This document shows, piece after piece, positions 38,954-45,485 of a DNA stretch of 45,485 nt (position 1 is its first letter; every line of letters begins with the position of its first letter). Made by a program: the position numbers and the translations under genes. Location: positions 1 to 45,485 of the forward strand of contig NZ_VRUU01000034.1 of assembly GCF_008039875.1 (NCBI RefSeq), written 5' to 3'. Under the pieces are notes generated by a model. It saw only the letters and a program-made list of their open reading frames with translations. It did not search any database and had not been told where the DNA came from. This DNA is from Methylobacterium sp. WL119. GTDB lineage: Bacteria; Pseudomonadota; Alphaproteobacteria; Rhizobiales; Beijerinckiaceae.

Positions 38954-39047
38954 GCGGTCGAGGATCGCGAGAAGGCTATCAGCGGTGTCGAGCCCGGCTT
39001 GCGAGCAAGGTGCCCACGATCGGTTATTAGGTCGTCAACGGCTTGAT

Positions 39048-39072
39048 GGCGGTATTAGATAGCAAGCTCACC
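39048..39072. repeat. 25-bp dispersed repeat, copy 2
   Basis: Copy of the repeat at 10289-10313 (GGCGGTATTAGATAGCAA, ends CTCACC) with two mismatches. It lies where the WLRG-family gene at 38690 loses its 5' end. Confidence 0.5.
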
Positions 39073-39150
39073 CAAAAGCGCTGACGCAAAAAATGGTGCG
39101 CCGTAACATTTTATGGTGCAGCGCGGACGGGAGTGCGACAATCTTGCCCC

Positions 39151-39366
39151 ATGTCAGATCGAGCCCCCCGCCCGTTCGTCAGTCCGGCGCCCCAGCGTGA
39201 GGATGCCTCTCGGCGAGCGCCTGTCCCAATCTCAGTGAGCGAGCAACGCGTACGCTTCATTGAGGGCCGGATAGCCAAAGGGCCCTCCGATCCGGAACGT
39301 AACTATGAAGTGGCTATGCAAGCAATTGCTGAGATGAGGCGCCTTAATGCCGAGGCGAGGATCTAA
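39151..39366 (+). CDS. Small hypothetical protein
   Basis: From the ATG at 39151 the protein has 71 residues. MSDRAPRPFVSPAPQREDAS is disordered; SEQRVRFIEGRIAKGPSDPE and NYEVAMQAIAEMRRLNAEAR are helical. No family recognised. Confidence 0.55.
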   Translation: MSDRAPRPFVSPAPQREDASRRAPVPISVSEQRVRFIEGRIAKGPSDPERNYEVAMQAIAEMRRLNAEARI

Positions 39367-39409
39367 GGCTTCTCAGTGCCCGCCTTTCGAAGCGGCAACT
39401 TCTCGCCAG

Positions 39410-39646
39410 CTATCGATCCATCGACATGAAGCGTTCCATAAACCGCATTCCGTCCCATAGCTCGACCCCATGGCCATCTAGGAAGCCTCTTGCCAAACGC
39501 TCTGCATCAAGGTCGTTTCGCGCCTTGATCGGCACCATGCGAGTAACTTGGCCTTCAGATCCCAGCACTAGCACCCGGTAACAAGATGGGGCCGGTAGGT
39601 TGTCGAGATCGGCAAATCCAAAGCGGTCCGATTTATTCAACATCAC
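39410..39646 (-). CDS. Small hypothetical protein
   Basis: A 78-residue protein: YRVLVLGSEGQVTRMVPIKA, RNDLDAERLARGFLDGHGVE, LWDGMRFMERF. This is a beta-beta-alpha layout like other small orphan proteins of the genus. No known role. Confidence 0.6.
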   Translation of the reverse strand: MMLNKSDRFGFADLDNLPAPSCYRVLVLGSEGQVTRMVPIKARNDLDAERLARGFLDGHGVELWDGMRFMERFMSMDR

Positions 39647-39977
39647 GTCTCTCCACCCTTGAGAGCGCTAGGGACCGCGTCGGCTGCTCGGATAAGAGGT
39701 TAAAGAAATCTTAATGGCTTTCGCCTAAATTTGATTGTTTTCAACTCTTTACAACGAAAAAGGCGCGCCGGGTTAGGGCGCGCCAGAGTCCTTGGGATTG
39801 GTCCACGGGATGAACCGGAGAGAAGCTTATCAAGTGGCCCAAGACGCATACGCTCAATTGATGGGCTCGGTGAAGAATGCCGCATGGCTGCCTATGCACC
39901 CACTGTGAGCTTGGGCATGTAGGCCGAGGCGCCTCTTCGCCTTGTATCTGCTGCATTAAGAGTGAGGGCAGTAGGCA
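39647..39977. other. Gene-free stretch containing a terminator
   Basis: No supported gene. It contains the AT-rich DNA near 39700-39755, the hairpin at 39762-39784 and a short GC-rich remainder up to the degraded WLRG-family copy. Confidence 0.45.
39755..39784 (-). terminator. Intrinsic terminator-like hairpin, minus orientation
   Basis: GGCGCGCC at 39762-39769 and 39777-39784 form a perfect 8-bp stem with a seven-base loop; AAAAA precedes it on the plus strand, so a minus transcript ends in a U-run. It would stop transcripts from the degraded copy at 39978-40240 and genes behind it. The same design is found at 11101-11122. Confidence 0.6.
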
Positions 39978-40240
39978 TCAGCGCCCACCTTCCGCCACCA
40001 TGTCGAGAAGCATTGCGCCGGCCGCTGCCACGACGTTGCCATGCCCGCCCCAGGCCATCAGCTCGGGCGCGAGGTCTACGTGGCGAAACCGCGGAACGGG
40101 GCTGACGATCACGACCGGCAACCCGGTCTCCAGCGCCTCGGTCTCCCGGTCCTCGTCGTTCCCGCGCAGCCAGACGACCTAGCTGCCGTGATGGTTCTCG
40201 GGAGCGGCGAACGAGGCAGCGCCGTCGGCATCACAGCCCC
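39978..40240 (-). pseudogene. WLRG-family copy with an amber codon
   Basis: Reads ADGAASFAAPENHHGS, then TAG (40179-40181), then VVWLRGNDEDRETEALETGL and on to MAWGGHGNVVAAAGAMLLDM. The paralogue at 38690 has GSQVVWLRGNDGDRE at the same place, so a CAG to TAG change is likely. No start codon precedes the break and the 5' end is missing. The stretch runs straight out of the gene at 40231. Confidence 0.75.
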
Positions 40241-40410
40241 GCCACGTAGAGCAACATCAGTCCGAGTGCCGAGACCACGTTGCCCTTGCCCGCCTCGTGC
40301 CCGGCCAGCGCCGGCAGCGCGCGCCACCAGCGCCGGGCGTGGCTGATGTTCCGGGCGACCTCGGGCAGGCCGAGCATGAGGGCAGCGCGCATTGAGGGGC
40401 GGGTCTTCAT
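40231..40410 (-). CDS. Small membrane-associated protein
   Basis: From the ATG at 40408-40410 the protein has 59 residues (an ATG four codons upstream is possible). MKTRPSMRAALMLGLPEVAR is basic and amphipathic; HEAGKGNVVSALGLMLLYVA is a hydrophobic end with the GxGNVV...GLMLL pattern also seen at the C-termini of the copies at 38690 and 39978. The shared end suggests a common module. Function unknown. Confidence 0.55.
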   Translation of the reverse strand: MKTRPSMRAALMLGLPEVARNISHARRWWRALPALAGHEAGKGNVVSALGLMLLYVAGL

Positions 40411-40441
40411 AGCCTGATCCATTCCTTGCTGAGGGGCGACC

Positions 40442-40624
40442 ATGATGGCCGCGAGGGCGGTCGAGATGTTCGTTCTGAGCCTGATGTGTCTCGTCTCGGG
40501 AGCGACGCTCGCGGGCATCGCCCCACATCGACCTGTGCGGCGGGCCGCGTTCGAGAGCATGGGCGGCTGCCTAGTTGTCGGTGGCCTCTGCTTGCTCGGC
40601 ACCGGCCTACCACTCTTCCGCTGA
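40442..40624 (+). CDS. Small two-pass membrane protein
   Basis: A 60-residue protein with two hydrophobic segments (MFVLSLMCLVSGATLAGIAP and SMGGCLVVGGLCLLGTGLPL) separated by a basic loop (HRPVRRAAFE). It lies on the opposite strand to the surrounding genes and overlaps the 3' end of the frame at 40607 by 18 bp. Coding character is good but there is little room for a promoter. Confidence 0.5.
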   Translation: MMAARAVEMFVLSLMCLVSGATLAGIAPHRPVRRAAFESMGGCLVVGGLCLLGTGLPLFR

Positions 40625-40890
40625 CGTCAGTTCGAGGTCGCGGGTCGTGCCGCGCAGCCATGTGACTTGGCTGTCGTGGCCTTCGAGCGTGCCGAGGGCG
40701 GGTTCGGCGTCGCCACCGTCCTCGCGGTCCACATCCCCATGAGCAGCGTTCAGCGCCGGCAGGTCGACGGCTTCCTTCGCGGCGCCAATCTCGGCCTGCC
40801 ACCGGTCCCAGGCCGCTACGATGGCGTCGGCTCGCTCCTGCGCTCGCGGGCCCGGGACGACGCGCTTGGCGTCAAACGGAAGCGTCGTCC
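40607..40890 (-). CDS. WLRG-family frame in +1 relation to the gene upstream
   Basis: This frame reads VVPGPRAQERADAIVAAWDR, WQAEIGAAKEAVDLPALNAA, then DREDGGDAEPALGTLEGHDS, QVTWLRGTTRDLELTSAEEW. It has no plausible start codon near its beginning, but follows the upstream gene in the +1 frame at GTT TGA C. So the two probably form one product by +1 shift or once formed one gene now broken. DAEP..LG...E.H.SQV.WLRG ties it to the other copies in this region. Confidence 0.6.
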
Positions 40891-41303
40891 GCGTCGTTCT
40901 CCAACTCCCCGATCTCGAACGGCGCAGGCTCGTCGAAAGGGAGGCCGAAATGACCGGCCGCAAGGCGGGACAGACCGATCAGAGTTCGTTCGGTCCACCA
41001 TTCGCCGAGCGCGGCCTTGAGGACGATCCCCGGCAGGGTCTGCATCGGGTCGTTGAGATAGGGGCCGACCAGGGGCGACAGGGCGGCATCGACATCCCTC
41101 GCCACGATCCACGCGGCACGAAACCCGTTGGCATCGCGCGCAGCCTCGGCCCGCGCCGCCCAAGCGATGGCGCCGGCCTCGTCGTTGAGCCAGTCCCGCC
41201 GAACGCCGGCCGTCGCGTCGGCCACGTCGAAGAGACGGCGGCTCTCCTCTCGCTTAAGGCCGAGGCGGTGCAGCAGAGACTTCCTCTTCCCCCTAGATGA
41301 CAC
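40872..41303 (-). CDS. Hypothetical protein of the WLRG cluster
   Basis: A GTG at 41301-41303 starts VSSRGKRKSLLHRLGLKREE, giving 143 residues; an ATG about eight codons further out is possible. DWLNDEAGAIAWAARAEAAR, ARDVDAALSPLVGPYLNDPM, LKAALGEWWTERTLIGLSRL is helical and resembles capping or structural proteins, without a firm match. It ends DADDASV at GTT TGA, where the frame at 40607 continues in +1. Confidence 0.6.
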   Translation of the reverse strand: MSSRGKRKSLLHRLGLKREESRRLFDVADATAGVRRDWLNDEAGAIAWAARAEAARDANGFRAAWIVARDVDAALSPLVGPYLNDPMQTLPGIVLKAALGEWWTERTLIGLSRLAAGHFGLPFDEPAPFEIGELENDADDASV

Positions 41304-41506
41304 TGCAGGGGGACGGTAAGTCCCCACCGTTCGTGCCCGGGTTCGTCGACTACCTGTTCCTGTCCTTTACGAACGCGACGGCCTTTTCACTCACGGACAC
41401 CCTGCCACTCTCACACCTGGGAAAGCTCCTGATGATGGCGGAAGCTTTAATTTCGCTCCTCACCGTCGCCCTGGTCGCGGCTCGGGCCGTCAATATCCTG
41501 GCCTGA
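41297..41506 (+). pseudogene. 5'-truncated DUF1345 membrane protein
   Basis: A 69-residue frame. GFVDYLFLSFTNATAFSLTD, TLPLSHLGKLLMMAEALISL, LTVALVAARAVNIL is the C-terminus of a DUF1345 protein, normally about 200 residues with several membrane segments. The N-terminal two thirds are missing; the present ATG lies in neighbouring foreign sequence and overlaps the start region of the minus gene. The break at about 41320 is a likely insertion or deletion border of the accessory block. Confidence 0.8.
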
Positions 41507-41577
41507 TGGTTGGACACTGAGCTTCCTGCGGGGCTACGGTAGGTGTCGACCCGACAGCGCGCGAAGCAAGGATCTCC

Positions 41578-43050
41578 GTGAGCGATCGACGGACAGTGTG
41601 GCGAAGCCTCGCACTCGCACTCACGATGAGCCTGCCCGGTGCCGTAGCCCAAGCACAACAACTCCTGCCGAACGGGCTGGAGGGCGCCGGCAACCATCTG
41701 CGCACATCGGTTGCTCAACCGGAGAGTACCAGTCAGGCTTCGGGAGGCTATGTCCGCTCCGTCGAGCCCTCGCTCGGTCCGCTCGCCGATCCCTTAGGCC
41801 TACGGGCCTTCTTGAAGCCACAAGGCATCGAGTACAGTCTCACCTACATCGTCGACGTGCTTGGCAATCCAACAGGTGGTGTGCGGCGAGGAGCCATCAT
41901 TGAGGATCGCTTGAACCTACGTCTCAATCTCGATCTCGAAAAGATTGCAGGGTGGGAGGGTGCAACGATCCATGCCAATGCGTACTTCATCCATGGTACT
42001 GGGCTGTCGCGCTACTACGTTGATAATCTGCTGACTACAAGTTCGATCGAAGCTTTGCCCGCATCACGCCTCTACGTATTGTGGTTCGACCAGACGCTTT
42101 TTGATGGCAAGCTTGCCATTCGAGCAGGACAGCTTGCCGTCGACACCGAGTTTTTCGTGAGTCAGACCGCAACCTTGTTCATGAACACGACCTTCGGCTT
42201 CCCAGCTCTCGGTTTCCTCAATCTGCCGGGTGGCGGGCCGATTTACCCGCTCGCGGCGCCTGCCATTCGAGCGCGCTACAAGCCGAACGACAACCTGACT
42301 TTCCAAGCCGGCCTTTACGACGGCGATCCCGGAGGTGCATCCCGTCTCGGCCCTGATGTCGAGCCTCAGCGTTTCAATCGAACCGGGACGAACTTCCGGA
42401 CGAACGACCCAGCCCTTGTGGTGGCGGAGGTCGTGTATGCCTACAACACCGACAAAGACGCGAGTGGCCTTCCTGGAACAGTGACGCTCGGCGGCTGGCA
42501 GCATTTCGGCCGCTTCGATGATCTCCGGATCGACAGCGCAGGGCAATCGCTTGCTGATCCCCTTTCGACAGGGATCCCGCGGCAGGTGCGGGGCAATGCC
42601 GGCATCTTCGGCGTCCTCGACCAGACCCTCTATCGCGAACCTGGAAAGGACGACGAAGGGCTGAGTATATTCGTGCGTGGGGGATACTCGCCAACACGCA
42701 GCAGTCTCGTCGACCTCTATGTCGATGCAGGGTTTGCCTATAAGGGCTTATTCGACAGCCGTGAGGACGACACCCTCGGCTTCAGCGTTGGCCACGCCCG
42801 GATCGCAAGGGACGCGCGACAAGCCGACAGGGATCAAATTTTCTATAGCGGCATGGCTGTGCCGGTTCGCAGCGCTGAGACGGTCTACGAGGTCACCTAC
42901 CAAGCCGTAGTCGTCCCGGGCTTCACGGTTCAGCCCGACTTCCAATATATCGTTCACCCGGGTGCAGGAATTGCCAATCCTCAGGACGGAACCGGCCGGC
43001 GGATCAAGAATGCAGCTGTCTTAGGCATTCGAGCTGCGGTTCAGTATTGA
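41578..43050 (+). CDS. oprB: Carbohydrate-selective porin (OprB family)
   Basis: A 490-residue protein from a GTG at 41578 with a Sec leader ending VAQAQQ. DPLGLRAFLKPQGIEYSLTY, IVDVLGNPTGGVRRGAIIED, RLNLRLNLDLEKIAGWEGAT is the classic OprB opening, followed by alternating strands (IFVRGGYSPT, GAGIANPQDGTGRRIKNAAV, LGIRAAVQY end). OprB forms an outer-membrane channel for sugars; in methylotrophs its substrates are unclear. Ends in an aromatic residue as expected for an outer-membrane protein. Confidence 0.93.
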   Translation: MSDRRTVWRSLALALTMSLPGAVAQAQQLLPNGLEGAGNHLRTSVAQPESTSQASGGYVRSVEPSLGPLADPLGLRAFLKPQGIEYSLTYIVDVLGNPTGGVRRGAIIEDRLNLRLNLDLEKIAGWEGATIHANAYFIHGTGLSRYYVDNLLTTSSIEALPASRLYVLWFDQTLFDGKLAIRAGQLAVDTEFFVSQTATLFMNTTFGFPALGFLNLPGGGPIYPLAAPAIRARYKPNDNLTFQAGLYDGDPGGASRLGPDVEPQRFNRTGTNFRTNDPALVVAEVVYAYNTDKDASGLPGTVTLGGWQHFGRFDDLRIDSAGQSLADPLSTGIPRQVRGNAGIFGVLDQTLYREPGKDDEGLSIFVRGGYSPTRSSLVDLYVDAGFAYKGLFDSREDDTLGFSVGHARIARDARQADRDQIFYSGMAVPVRSAETVYEVTYQAVVVPGFTVQPDFQYIVHPGAGIANPQDGTGRRIKNAAVLGIRAAVQY

Positions 43051-43089
43051 AACGTCGTAGTCGAGAAATTCTAATCGCGGCCTCCCTTT

Positions 43090-43611
43090 ATGTTTATCGA
43101 TTCTAAACGATTGCACGTATCCCGAGAGGTGCGACTGCCTCTGTGGACCAAAGTGCGTTTTGCTTCGCTGCTTCTAGGGATTGCAGGATCAGCCCCGGCA
43201 AGTGCCGCCGTCGCGCGCGATCTTGATGCGCTGACGCGCCTACTTGTCCCAGCAGATCTGGCTTTGATGGTGAGTAACGCCTGCACGGCCACCGATCCCT
43301 CTTTCTCGCACGAGTTCGGCGGTCCACACGGCACCGTCCCGGAATACGCGCAGCGCGTGAAGGACGCAGTGAGTGACAGCTTAACGCCAGAGCAAGTACA
43401 GATCGTCCTGCACCAAGCAGCCGACGTTGCACGAGCGGCAGCTATGCGCGCGCTCCGCGCGGCAACCGCTTCAAACGACGCAGAGGAGGAGGCGAGAATG
43501 CACGAATGGTGTGCGACGGCAGTCAAGCCGTTTATTCAGGCGTTTGTCAGAGCGCAAGACGAAAATACAGAGAATTTTAGCCGACAGCTTAAGCATGCAA
43601 AATCAGATTAG
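43090..43611 (+). CDS. Hypothetical exported protein
   Basis: A 173-residue protein. The N-terminus (LPLWTKVRFASLLLGIAGSA, cleavage near ASAAVA) is a plausible long Sec leader. The rest is helical (MVSNACTATDPSFSHEFGGP, VKDAVSDSLTPEQVQIVLHQ) with two further cysteines. It follows the porin gene by about 40 bp and may be co-transcribed. No family recognised. Confidence 0.65.
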   Translation: MFIDSKRLHVSREVRLPLWTKVRFASLLLGIAGSAPASAAVARDLDALTRLLVPADLALMVSNACTATDPSFSHEFGGPHGTVPEYAQRVKDAVSDSLTPEQVQIVLHQAADVARAAAMRALRAATASNDAEEEARMHEWCATAVKPFIQAFVRAQDENTENFSRQLKHAKSD

Positions 43612-43898
43612 CTGCTTTGAACGGTTTGGTATTGTTGGTAAATATCCAAAATATCAATGTACACTACGCATCAGACGTTAAATGGAACGTGACACCCATC
43701 AAAGCGTGCCTTCAAATCGACGAATGATTTATCCTCCGATACCCGATGAAGTCGCTCTTGGATGAGGTCGCAAAAGCTTGACGCTAGATATGATAGCTGT
43801 CAAAAAAACGACCGATTTACGGACATATGGGAGGGATGGGGCAGCGTCGCCGAATTAGCTTGGCCTTTTCGACTTTGGTAAGGGTTATAAATGCCCCC

Positions 43899-44381
43899 AT
43901 GCCTCTCCTAACCGACCGCCAAAGGATCGAACTCGCAGTCCCAGCCTACCTTCTCTACGCACTAACGGGGGCGTCGAACGTGTTCGTCCCCGTTGACTCC
44001 GATCTGGCCGCCAGAGCTGAAGCGGATATCACGGAGCTACGCGGGAACCTACGGATCGCCTCGCTAGAGCCGTTTGCTGATTTGCCACCTCACAAGAGGC
44101 AAGCGCTCATACGTCGCCTTGAGCGCCTCAAACGGATTGCGGCTACCAATTGGCACGAGCGCCCAGCCTTGAGCCTCATGCTGATGCTCTGGTGCTTCCT
44201 CAAGGATCTCACCGACCGTGAGGTTCTGATCCTGTGGGCGGACTCGGCAATGGATCGGGCAATGCGAAAGCTGACGCCGATGTGTGAGTATGGTTTTGAG
44301 AAGCGGGAGGATAGCGCATCGGCCCAGGAGCAGGCTCGCACGCTGCTCGGCCGCCTCCGGGCCGAGGGGCTATACCGCTGA
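43899..44381 (+). CDS. Hypothetical protein
   Basis: From the ATG at 43899 the protein has 160 residues. MPLLTDRQRIELAVPAYLLY, then RRLERLKRIAATNWHERPAL, SLMLMLWCFLKDLTDREVLI is helical; the middle hydrophobic stretch may be a membrane-associated helix. DSAMDRAMRKLTPMCEYGFE closes it. No family recognised; the AT-rich leader from 43620 to 43898 is gene-free. Confidence 0.55.
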   Translation: MPLLTDRQRIELAVPAYLLYALTGASNVFVPVDSDLAARAEADITELRGNLRIASLEPFADLPPHKRQALIRRLERLKRIAATNWHERPALSLMLMLWCFLKDLTDREVLILWADSAMDRAMRKLTPMCEYGFEKREDSASAQEQARTLLGRLRAEGLYR

Positions 44382-44529
44382 TCTCCACATGCACCCGCTG
44401 GTTTCGACCCAACCTGGTCGCTTGGTTCGCCATAGGCGCTTCCAACAAGCGCTCATTCGTCGGCCGTCCGGTAATTTCGGCTCGGGATGGCAACCGAAAC
44501 TTGACCTCTGGTTCCAAAGCAGACGTTCC

Positions 44530-44590
44530 ACCTCACACCCAATCTTTCCCTCTCGAAGACGTTTCCATATGTGTCGAGCGTCATCGTGCA
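44530..44590 (-). pseudogene. Fragment of a phage-type tyrosine integrase
   Basis: Translating the minus strand gives TMTLDTYGNVFERERLGVRW, which resembles the end of the catalytic domain of phage integrases (MTLDTYGHLF with the nucleophile Tyr). No other integrase motif is present in the surrounding 240 bp. A remnant of an earlier insertion between the gene at 43899 and the SRPBCC gene. Confidence 0.5.
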
Positions 44591-44621
44591 GGACCATCTG
44601 CCGTACGAATGCAAAGATGGA

Positions 44622-45074
44622 TCATTCAGCCGTGCTGGAGTGCTTGCCGCCGGTGCCCTCGCAGATCTCCTTGATGCTGGCGAGCGAGGCGCGAAGCCCA
44701 TCCGTCATCGCCGCGCTTGGGCCACCCTGATACTCGTCCATGGATTTCTTGATATCTGCTGTCGGTGTGAACTGTAGCGTGCATTCGACCTTCGATGCGT
44801 CGCCATCGACTCGGACCGCCATCTTCCCCGAGTATTCGTTGCTACCATCCGAGCCCCACGTCATCGTGCGTGTATCCGGATCGACCTTGAACCAGCCCTC
44901 CGAGTTGTAGGCGTGACCGTTGGCAGTCCCGTCGACATCGACCCGCTCATGGGTATGCGAGTGAGCTCCGCTCACGGTGGGAAGGTATCTTGGCAGGTTC
45001 TTGATGTCTGAGACGAAGCGAAACACAGCGTCAGAGGGCGCGGCGACGTCGATGTGAGCTGTGTACTCGGACAT
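44622..45074 (-). CDS. SRPBCC-family (polyketide cyclase/START-like) protein
   Basis: A 150-residue protein. MSEYTAHIDVAAPSDAVFRF, VSDIKNLPRYLPTVSGA is the usual SRPBCC start (strand, then helix D..xxP.Y), and DPDTRTMTWGSDGSNEYSGK, VECTLQFTPTADIKKSMDEY, MTDGLRASLASIKEICEG ends in the long C-terminal helix lining the cavity. Binds or transports a hydrophobic ligand; specific substrate unknown. It is downstream of xoxF on the same strand, separated by a strong terminator. Confidence 0.88.
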   Translation of the reverse strand: MSEYTAHIDVAAPSDAVFRFVSDIKNLPRYLPTVSGAHSHTHERVDVDGTANGHAYNSEGWFKVDPDTRTMTWGSDGSNEYSGKMAVRVDGDASKVECTLQFTPTADIKKSMDEYQGGPSAAMTDGLRASLASIKEICEGTGGKHSSTAE

Positions 45075-45197
45075 GTGATGAGCCCTTCATATGGGGAGCA
45101 GCGTCGCGCGAACTGCTCGCGATCAGGATGGTGGCGAACGTGATCCAGCCGCAGATCGAAAGCTTCAGGCAGCCCTCAATCCCGAGGTGGCCTGCGG

Positions 45198-45237
45198 GCG
45201 AGCGGTCCCCCCGCACGCGAGCGCGGGGACCGCTCGC
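45198..45237 (-). terminator. Strong terminator hairpin after xoxF
   Basis: GCGAGCGGTCCCC (45198-45210) and GGGGACCGCTCGC (45225-45237) are perfectly complementary over 13 bp with a 14-base loop. It lies five bases downstream of the xoxF stop codon and should end its transcript. No U-tract is evident, but the GC-rich stem is long. Confidence 0.75.
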
Positions 45238-45242
45238 GCTTC

Positions 45243-45485
45243 TCAGTTGTTCGGCAGCGCGAAGACGGTGAGCTGACCACCGAGGTTGGTGTAGCTCGAG
45301 AGGGCGGCGTAACCACCCACCGCGCCGAGACCGGCGTTCGGGTCGGTCAGGCCGGCCGCGAGGCCGATGCCGGCCCAGCCACCGACACCCGACAGGATGC
45401 CGACGTACTGCTTGCCCTTGTGCTGGTAGGTCATCACGTTGCCGATGATGCCCGACGGGGTCTTGAACTTGTACAGCTCCTTACC
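45243..45485 (-). CDS. xoxF: Lanthanide-dependent methanol dehydrogenase XoxF, C-terminal part
   Basis: The frame enters from the right edge and stops at 45243; about 80 residues are visible. [73 protein letters not shown] is the end of the PQQ eight-bladed propeller of XoxF-type methanol dehydrogenases; MxaF ends in GGGLMVFSL instead, so XoxF is favoured. The enzyme oxidises methanol in the periplasm using PQQ and a lanthanide, passing electrons to a cytochrome. Partner genes would lie outside the window. Confidence 0.92.
   Translation of the reverse strand, partial: GKELYKFKTPSGIIGNVMTYQHKGKQYVGILSGVGGWAGIGLAAGLTDPNAGLGAVGGYAALSSYTNLGGQLTVFALPNN

Noticed and set aside
1..45485. tRNA or rRNA genes that could serve as integration sites.
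   Set aside because: I looked for the T-loop motif (GGTTCGAATCC-like) and cloverleaf arms near the integrase and at block borders and saw none; short fragments like TTCGAA occur only inside genes.

Overview
The window reads as chromosomal DNA of an alphaproteobacterial methylotroph, most likely Methylobacterium or Methylorubrum. The clearest anchor is at the right edge: the minus-strand C-terminus of a PQQ-dependent, lanthanide-type methanol dehydrogenase (XoxF), followed by a strong terminator. High GC, Tat-rich small secreted proteins, a YadA-type adhesin with an oversized leader, an OprB porin and several DUF families common in this group agree with that. Backbone genes sit only at the edges: a PAS-domain chemoreceptor-like fragment on the left, and porin, SRPBCC protein and XoxF on the right. 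Most of the region between about 0.8 and 41.3 kb looks like stacked accessory DNA.

Layout. 0.8-3.0 kb: minus-strand operon of five small genes, three with twin-arginine leaders, divergent from an XRE regulator that leads a TIGR02391 (Ymh)-type gene and a small HTH gene (3.1-4.5 kb). 4.7-5.4 kb: three overlapping small minus genes, one initiating at TTG. 5.5-6.5 kb: HigBA-type toxin-antitoxin pair with an abnormally long antitoxin. 6.9-8.4 kb: HTH protein and small genes. 8.5-9.5 kb: ABM-fold monooxygenase divergent from a MarR regulator, with two 18-bp palindromes between them. 9.6-12.6 kb: degraded HNH gene, double-HTH gene, small genes, and a coupled DUF4926-DUF6883 pair.

12.6-26.7 kb resembles an incomplete prophage or satellite. 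The minus strand carries a five-gene tail module (Gp138-type spike, hub, small protein, tail-completion protein, tape measure with lysozyme-like domain). The plus strand carries an excisionase-like HTH, three small genes, a 1,137-residue primase/polymerase-helicase containing a long inverted repeat, then a run of overlapping genes that includes DUF5681 and five proteins sharing an N-terminal RLxxLE helix. I see no capsid, portal, protease or terminase gene.

26.8-33.3 kb holds a Crp/Fnr regulator, two divergent DUF6894 genes, a tyrosine-recombinase locus and a ParA/ribbon-helix-helix partition operon with a membrane protein as third gene. The 3' end of the recombinase gene is repeated behind each of its two downstream passenger genes, which are translationally coupled to those tails. 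This is the most unusual structure in the window and looks like serial cassette gain at a recombinase 3' end.

33.3-38.4 kb is a large trimeric autotransporter adhesin with a coupled secreted partner. 38.6-41.3 kb is paralogous debris (one copy with an amber codon, one with a frame break) ending at a 5'-truncated DUF1345 gene, which marks a likely junction with older backbone. 41.6-45.5 kb returns to porin, unknown genes, SRPBCC protein and xoxF.

All assignments come from reading sequence and translated motifs. No database search was run.
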